From: Thiobacillus sp. | Lineage (GTDB): Bacteria; Pseudomonadota; Gammaproteobacteria; Burkholderiales; Thiobacillaceae | Direction: 5' to 3' | Assembly: GCA_020216925.1 (NCBI GenBank) | Contig: JAIWOL010000048.1 | Coordinates: 1-9,993, forward strand | DNA: 9,993 nt | Shown: positions 5,558 through 9,993 of the stretch, in pieces | Layout of the letters: every line of letters begins with the position of its first letter | Numbering within the stretch: position 1 is the first letter of the stretch | Made by a program: the position numbers and the translations under genes | Notes under the pieces: model-generated | Told to the model about the DNA's origin: nothing | The model's database searches: none | The model's input: the letters and a program-made list of their open reading frames with translations, nothing else

Positions 5558-6658
5558 TCAGGTTTTATTGATCTGGCGATGCGTCGCCACGCTCATCAGG
5601 ATACCCACACCCAAAAGCAGGGTGACCAGCGCGGTGCCGCCATAGCTCATCAACGGCAGCGGCACGCCCACCACGGGCAGGATGCCCGACACCATGCCCA
5701 CGTTGACGAACACGTAAGTGAAAAAGTTCAGCGACAGCGTGGCCGCCATCAGCCGGCCGAACTGCGTCGGCGCGCGCCCGGCGATGCTCAAGCCGCGCGC
5801 GACGACGGCCAGATACAGCGCCACCAGGAGAATCGCGCCGACGTAACCGAATTCCTCGCCGAACACGGCAAAGACGAAATCGGTGGTGCGTTCGGGGATG
5901 AAATCGAGCTGGCTCTGCGTGCCCGCCATCCAGCCTTTGCCGAACAGCCCGCCCGAGCCGATGGCGATGGTCGATTGGATGATGTGATAGCCGGCGCCCA
6001 GCGGGTCGGCGGCCGGGTCGATGAGGGTCAGCACGCGCCGCTGCTGGTAATCGTGCAGCAGGTTCCAGACCAGCGGCAGGCTCCCTGCGGCGAGCGTGCC
6101 GCCGCCAATCATCACCTTCCAGGGCAGGCCGGCGAAGAACAGCAGATAGAACCCCGAGGCGCCGATCATCATCGCCGTGCCGAGATCGGGCTGGCGCAGG
6201 ATCAAGACGAATGGCAGCAGCACCAACACCCCAGCGATCAAGTAATGTCTTGCACCGCGCACCGTTTCGTTGCGCTGAAAATACCAGGCCAGCATCAGCG
6301 GCAGCGCGAGTTTCAGCAGTTCCGACGGCTGAAACGCCATCACGCCGAAATCCAGCCAGCGCCGCGAACCGTTGCGGATTTCGCCAAACAGCGCCACGCC
6401 GACGAGTAGCACCACCCCCGCCGCGTACAGGGGTAGTCCGATCTTGGACAGCAGATGCGGCGGCACATTGGCCACAGCCACCATCAGCGTGAGCGCCAGG
6501 CCCATATTGACCAGATGGCCGGTGATGCGCGACGGATTCTGCCCCGAGGCGCTGGCCACCACGGCCAGGCTGATGCCAAGCAGCACCAGCACCAGGATCA
6601 GCAGAATAGGGTCGAGGTGGCGCAGCCGGCGCATCAGCCAGCCGTCAGTCCCTGGCAT
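5558..6658 (-). CDS. rodA: RodA (MrdB), SEDS-family peptidoglycan glycosyltransferase
   Basis: RodA polymerises lipid II into glycan strands in the inner membrane and works with PBP2 in the Rod complex. The 366-residue protein is highly hydrophobic with about ten membrane segments. SEDS signatures present are GSRRWLDFGVMAFQPSELLKL (start at 97), RQPDLGTAMMI (155-165), GSGGLFGKGWMAGTQ (234-248), the extracytoplasmic loop LDFIPERTTDFVFAVFGEEFG (251-271) whose D260 matches the essential aspartate of E. coli RodA (D262), and PLPLMSYGGTALV (333-345). The start ATG at 6658 is preferred because GGAGG sits 6 bases upstream; this makes the gene overlap the end of mrdA by 14 bases. A second ATG at 6634 (MRRLRHLDP) would remove the overlap but lacks a good ribosome site. 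Confidence 0.96.
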   Translation of the reverse strand: MPGTDGWLMRRLRHLDPILLILVLVLLGISLAVVASASGQNPSRITGHLVNMGLALTLMVAVANVPPHLLSKIGLPLYAAGVVLLVGVALFGEIRNGSRRWLDFGVMAFQPSELLKLALPLMLAWYFQRNETVRGARHYLIAGVLVLLPFVLILRQPDLGTAMMIGASGFYLLFFAGLPWKVMIGGGTLAAGSLPLVWNLLHDYQQRRVLTLIDPAADPLGAGYHIIQSTIAIGSGGLFGKGWMAGTQSQLDFIPERTTDFVFAVFGEEFGYVGAILLVALYLAVVARGLSIAGRAPTQFGRLMAATLSLNFFTYVFVNVGMVSGILPVVGVPLPLMSYGGTALVTLLLGVGILMSVATHRQINKT

Positions 6659-8534
6659 CCGATGCCTCCAGTTTCATGTCGCCCGGCCGCTTGCCTGTGA
6701 GATAGAAATCGAATACCGCCCGCGCGATGGGCGCTGCCGTGCCGCTGCCCGAGCCGCCGTTTTCCACCATTACCGCCAGTGCGATGGCCGGCTTCTCGGC
6801 CGGCGCGTAGGCGATGAACAATGCATGGTCGCGATGCTGGCGCGCCAGCCGGCTGGCATCGTAGCGCGCGCCCTGCTTGATGCCCACCACCTGCGCGGTG
6901 CCGGTCTTGCCTGCAATGGCGTAGGGCGCGCCCGCCGCCGAGGCGGCTGCCGTCCCCCCCGGCCGCATCACATCCAGCATGCCCTCGCGCACCACGGCCA
7001 GGTTTTTCGGGTCGATGGCAAGCTGCCCGCGCGGCGTGGGCGGCAGCGGCTGCCAGACATGCGAGACCGGGTCGCGCACCGCCTCGACGAGGCGCGGTTC
7101 GATACGGTGCCCGCCGTTGGCCAGCATGGCCGTCATCGCCGCCAGTTGCAGGGGGGTGGCGAGGTGGTAGCCCTGGCCGATGCCGGCGATCACCGTCTCG
7201 CCCGGATACCAGGCCTTCTTCCAGCGCCGCTGTTTCCATTCGCGCGATGGCAGCAAGCCGCTCGATTCGCTGTCGAGATCGATACCGGTCTTTTCGCCCA
7301 GTCCGAATTTCGCCAGGTAGTCGTGCATGCGGTCGATACCCATGTCCACCGCCAGCCGGTAGTAGTAAACATCGCAGGACTGCGAGATCGAACGCCGCAA
7401 ATCGACCCAGCCGTGCCCCTGCGGCTTCCAGTCGCGAAACCGGTGCCGGCTGTTGGGCAGACTGTAATAGCCGGGGTCGAGAAATGCATCCGCAGGCTTG
7501 CGCAGCCCCAGTTCCAGGCCCGCCAACGCCATCAGGGGCTTGATCGTCGAACCCGGCGGATAGATGCCGCGCAGGGCGCGGTTGACCATAGGCCGCTCGG
7601 GCGATTCGTTCAACATTTTCCAGGTTTCCGGGTCGATGCCGTCAATGAACAGATTGGGATCGAAACCCGGCTTGGACACCAGGGCAAGCACGCCGCCGGT
7701 ATTCGGATCGAGCGCCACCAGGCCGCCCAGGTAATCGCCGAAGGCATGCTCCGCCACCGCCTGCAATTCCAGGTCCAGATGCAGGCGCAGATCCTTGCCC
7801 GGCACGGGCGAAACGCGCGACAGCATCCGCACCGCGCGCCCGGACGCATCGGTTTCCATCTGGTCGAAGCCAGTGCGACCGTGCAGCAGGGTTTCGTAGC
7901 TCTGTTCGAGCCCGGTCTTGCCGATGTGGGCGCTGCCCTTGTAGTTTCTGTCCCGGCCCGATTCGCGCAGGATCTTCAGGTCGCGGTCATTGATGCGGCC
8001 GATGTAGCCCACCACATGCGCCATGCCCGGCCCCGCCCGATAATTGCGGAACAGCCGCGCCTTTACCTCGATTCCCGGCAGACGGTAACGGTTGGCAGCC
8101 AGTATGGCCACTTCCTCGTCGGTGAGCTTGCTCTTGAGCGGCACCGTCTCGAATTCGTGCGATTCTGCAAGCAGCCTGCGGAAACGCCGCAACTGGCCCG
8201 GAGTGATCTCGATCAGCTTGCCCACTTCGGCGAGCGTGGTTTCCAGTCCGCGGGTTTGGGCGCGGGTGATTTCCAGCGTGTACGCCGAATAGTTCTCCGC
8301 CAGGATGCGGCCGCGCCGGTCGAAGATCAGCCCCCGGTTGGGCGCCGTGGGCACCAGCGAAATGCGGTTGCTCTCGGCACGCTCCACGTAATGCTCGTGG
8401 CGCACCACCTGCAGGTAGTAGGCGCGCACCAGAAGCACCAGCGCAAGCAGTCCGACAAACGCCGCGCCAACCCGGATGCGGCCGCGAAAGCGCGCCAGCT
8501 CGCGATCCAAGTCCTTCAGCGCGGCAAAGCTCAT
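6645..8534 (-). CDS. mrdA: MrdA, penicillin-binding protein 2 (class B transpeptidase of the elongasome)
   Basis: PBP2 cross-links new peptidoglycan made by RodA along the side wall. The 629-residue protein has a short cytoplasmic tail, one membrane segment (about 21-39, RVGAAFVGLLALVLLVRAYY), and a pedestal domain from about 60 (APNRGLIFDRRGRILAEN) to 250. The transpeptidase domain carries PPGSTIK with the acyl-serine S329 and K332, the second motif S386-C-D388, and K543-T-G545. SxD rather than SxN is normal for PBP2, so all motifs are intact, in contrast to the DacC-like protein downstream. The ATG at 8534 overlaps the mreD stop as ATGA; the frame stays open for 42 further codons upstream, but that part lies inside mreD. 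A run of seven G on the coding strand (6954-6960) encodes PGG near residues 526-527 and does not break the frame. Confidence 0.97.
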   Translation of the reverse strand: MSFAALKDLDRELARFRGRIRVGAAFVGLLALVLLVRAYYLQVVRHEHYVERAESNRISLVPTAPNRGLIFDRRGRILAENYSAYTLEITRAQTRGLETTLAEVGKLIEITPGQLRRFRRLLAESHEFETVPLKSKLTDEEVAILAANRYRLPGIEVKARLFRNYRAGPGMAHVVGYIGRINDRDLKILRESGRDRNYKGSAHIGKTGLEQSYETLLHGRTGFDQMETDASGRAVRMLSRVSPVPGKDLRLHLDLELQAVAEHAFGDYLGGLVALDPNTGGVLALVSKPGFDPNLFIDGIDPETWKMLNESPERPMVNRALRGIYPPGSTIKPLMALAGLELGLRKPADAFLDPGYYSLPNSRHRFRDWKPQGHGWVDLRRSISQSCDVYYYRLAVDMGIDRMHDYLAKFGLGEKTGIDLDSESSGLLPSREWKQRRWKKAWYPGETVIAGIGQGYHLATPLQLAAMTAMLANGGHRIEPRLVEAVRDPVSHVWQPLPPTPRGQLAIDPKNLAVVREGMLDVMRPGGTAAASAAGAPYAIAGKTGTAQVVGIKQGARYDASRLARQHRDHALFIAYAPAEKPAIALAVMVENGGSGSGTAAPIARAVFDFYLTGKRPGDMKLEASDARD

Positions 8535-9028
8535 TCCGCCCCCCGCATCCCTTTGCCATGCCAGGCGCGCAACCACAACGCGATCAGGAACCACAGCGCG
8601 GTGCTGGCAAGCACAGGCAGCAGGATAGCCAGACCGGCAGGCGGCCTGACCGCCAGCCACCCCACCAGCAACACCGTCAACTGGGCCGCGAGCAGAATCG
8701 GGAACATCTGCGCCGCTTGCTGCAACGGCGCGAATTGCAGCAGCCGCAATCGCAGGAAGAGCACGCCGTAGACGGCCACGGCATAAGCGATGGCGTGCTG
8801 GCCGAACACGGCCCCGTCCTGGAAATCGGCGAGCAGCCCCAGACAGAAAGCCCAGCCGAAGCCGATTCGTTCAGGGCGGTGCAAAACCCAAAACAGCAAC
8901 GCCACCAGCACAAAATCCGGCCGCAGCGCCAGCGCCCAGCCCGACCAGGGCAACTGCGTCAGCCCCGCTGCGAGCGCAAGCGTGCCCAGCACCCGCCGCC
9001 AGCCGCCTGTCTTGCGCGGCATGTTCAT
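8531..9028 (-). CDS. mreD: MreD, rod shape-determining membrane protein
   Basis: MreD is an integral inner-membrane partner of MreC in the Rod complex. The 165-residue sequence has five to six predicted hydrophobic segments and the family pattern RPDFVLVALLFWVLHRPERIG (36-56), then GLLADFQDGAVFGQHAIAYAV (64-84), where D68 and the GQHA turn are typical. ATG at 9028 is chosen because it overlaps the mreC stop as ATGA; a second ATG two codons on (9022) is possible. The frame runs open far upstream into mreC, but that part is read from the wrong frame and is not MreD. It overlaps mrdA by 4 bases. Confidence 0.95.
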   Translation of the reverse strand: MNMPRKTGGWRRVLGTLALAAGLTQLPWSGWALALRPDFVLVALLFWVLHRPERIGFGWAFCLGLLADFQDGAVFGQHAIAYAVAVYGVLFLRLRLLQFAPLQQAAQMFPILLAAQLTVLLVGWLAVRPPAGLAILLPVLASTALWFLIALWLRAWHGKGMRGAE

Positions 9029-9870
9029 GGTTGCGCCGCCTTGGGTCGGGCGACCAGAACCAGCACCGCACGGCTGCGTTCGATCTCGGCCAGCGGCAGG
9101 CCCTCGATACGCAGATAAGGCCCGGCCTGCGGCCGGCTGACGCGCGTCACCCGCGCCACCGGCAGCGCCGCCGGATAGACGCGGTCGATCCCGGAAGTGA
9201 CCAGACGGTCGCCTACGCGCACATCGGTCTGCGAGGGCATGTAGCGCAACTCCAGCTGGCCATGGCCAAGGCCGGCCACCAGCCCGCGCTGGCCGGTGCG
9301 CTCGATCATCACCGGCGTGAGCTGGCCCGGGCTGGTCACCAGCGTCACCTCGCTGGAGCCCGGGTACACCTGGCTGATCTGGCCCATCAGGCCGCCCGCG
9401 TCGATCACCGGCAGGCCGCTGCGCAAGCCCGCCGCTGCGCCGCGATCCAGCACGATCTTCTGGCTGAACCAATCGTGCCCCTGATACAGCAGGGCAGCGC
9501 GCACCAGCTGCTGTTCCGGGCGTGTCTGCAAGGCCAGCAGCGCGCGCAGCTCCTCGTTTTCCCGCTTCAGGTCGAGAGCCGTGTTCGCTGTCAGGGCGAG
9601 ACGGGCGCGTTCGGCCAGCAGGGCGTCGCGCTGGTGCAGAAGCAGCCGGTGGCGGGTGAAGAAATCGGCGATTTCGGTTGCTACGTCCGCCGGCGCGCGC
9701 AAGGCCTCGCGCACGGGATGCAACAGCATGGACAAGCCGCTGCGCAGACCTTCCATGGCTTGATAGCGAACGTCGAGCACCACGCATGCCACGCCGATGG
9801 TCAGCCAGATCGCGAGACGTGCCGCCGGCCCCAGCCGGCGGGCAAAGGTGAGTTGACCCGGAACAGCCAT
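9025..9870 (-). CDS. mreC: MreC, rod shape-determining protein
   Basis: MreC is a periplasmic scaffold that links MreB and MreD to PBP2 and activates it. The 281-residue protein has one N-terminal membrane segment (about 16-33, AARLAIWLTIGVACVVLD), a helical coiled-coil stretch (about 65-115, rich in RDALLAERARL and KRENEELRALLAL), then the MreC beta domain with DRGAAAGLRSGLPVID (141-156), GLMGQISQVYPGSSEVTLVTS, QRGLVAGLGHGQLELRYMP and VGDRLVTSGIDRVYPAALPVARV. The ATG at 9870 follows the mreB stop by 30 bases; no strong Shine-Dalgarno is visible. The stop overlaps the mreD start. Confidence 0.95.
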   Translation of the reverse strand: MAVPGQLTFARRLGPAARLAIWLTIGVACVVLDVRYQAMEGLRSGLSMLLHPVREALRAPADVATEIADFFTRHRLLLHQRDALLAERARLALTANTALDLKRENEELRALLALQTRPEQQLVRAALLYQGHDWFSQKIVLDRGAAAGLRSGLPVIDAGGLMGQISQVYPGSSEVTLVTSPGQLTPVMIERTGQRGLVAGLGHGQLELRYMPSQTDVRVGDRLVTSGIDRVYPAALPVARVTRVSRPQAGPYLRIEGLPLAEIERSRAVLVLVARPKAAQP

Positions 9871-9900
9871 GGCAGGCTCAGGGCCGGATCGGACGCGGGC
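9871..9900. other. mreB-mreC spacer
   Basis: The 30-base gap is GC-rich and holds no hairpin with a U-tract and no promoter-like sequence, so mreC is read from the mreB transcript. Confidence 0.6.
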
Positions 9901-9993
9901 TCACTCGTTGGTGAACACGGTCGCGAGTTTGTCCATTTCTTCCAGCGCGCGCCCGGAGCCGCGCACCACGCAGGTCAGCGGGTCGTCGGCGAC
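9901..9993 (-). CDS. mreB: MreB, rod shape-determining actin homologue, C-terminal end (truncated by window edge)
   Basis: The last 30 codons before the TGA at 9901-9903 encode DDPLTCVVRGSGRALEEMD followed by KLATVFTNE, the standard C-terminus of bacterial MreB (the actin-like ATPase that forms the filaments guiding the Rod complex). The ATPase domain and start lie beyond the right edge. It is upstream of mreC in the same direction with 30 bases between them, completing the usual mreBCD order. The operon promoter must lie outside the window. Confidence 0.93.
   Translation of the reverse strand, partial: VADDPLTCVVRGSGRALEEMDKLATVFTNE

Noticed and set aside
6954..6960. Seven-base C run (G on coding strand) in mrdA as a possible frameshift or phase-variable tract
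   Set aside because: The frame is intact, residues on both sides match PBP2 (the KTG motif lies just after), and a run of seven is short for phase variation.
7371..7379. PBP2 second motif reads SCD, not SxN
   Set aside because: SxD at this place is normal for PBP2-type class B enzymes, so it is not a defect like those in the DacC-like protein.
8539..8544. C run just upstream of the mrdA start
   Set aside because: It is inside the mreD 3' end, short, and explained by glycine/proline-type codons; no regulatory reading is supported.
6372..8771. Very long plus-strand open frame (799 codons) antisense to mrdA
   Set aside because: The translation is R/H/Q/A-rich without domains, and it runs opposite a fully conserved PBP2. 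Long antisense frames are common in GC-rich genes with biased third positions.
8531..9787. Extended MreD of 418 residues
   Set aside because: The added residues are the mreC region in a wrong frame, R/G/P-rich and without membrane segments; real MreD starts at 9028.

Overview
This window is a GC-rich, gene-dense chromosomal segment. Its protein sequences and gene order (mreB-mreC-mreD-mrdA-rodA-rlpA-dacC-dat-ybeD-lipB) are typical of Betaproteobacteria; a Nitrosomonadales/Thiobacillaceae-like member is plausible but is not proven by the sequence alone. All complete genes lie on the minus strand. Only a truncated gene at the left edge runs on the plus strand. There are no tRNA or rRNA genes, no mobile element, no CRISPR array, and no gene-free stretch longer than about 65 bases.

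Right to left (direction of transcription), 9993 to 1751 is one tightly packed cell-envelope operon. It holds the C-terminus of MreB, then MreC, MreD, PBP2 (MrdA), RodA, the lipoprotein RlpA, a PBP5/DacC-type protein, a D-amino acid aminotransferase, the YbeD/DUF493 protein and the octanoyltransferase LipB. Most junctions are 4-base ATGA or GTGA overlaps or gaps under 20 bases, so translational coupling is likely. The mre/mrd genes build the Rod (elongasome) complex, RlpA acts on denuded septal glycan, Dat handles D-amino acids, and LipB starts protein lipoylation.

Between lipB and the next gene is a 61-base AT-rich gap (1690-1750). It carries a 25-bp near-palindrome matching 23 of 25 positions of the type 1 IscR consensus as I recall it, with a promoter-like -35/-10 pair and a strong Shine-Dalgarno. 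This gap appears to drive a separate two-gene unit: a TrpD2/YbiB-like member of the anthranilate phosphoribosyltransferase family, and a small Rieske [2Fe-2S] ferredoxin of the dioxygenase type. The Rieske gene converges on a TlpA-like thioredoxin gene, and their stop codons overlap in a shared CTAG.

Two things stand out. First, the DacC-like protein has lost all three catalytic motifs of its family (SxxK to SxxQ, SGN to SAT, KTG to KVG) while keeping an open frame, signal peptide, C-terminal domain and anchor, so it looks like a maintained pseudoenzyme. Second, the TrpD2-like/Rieske pair appears to be under iron-sulfur-responsive control; I do not recognise a described function for this pairing. 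The other genes look conventional.
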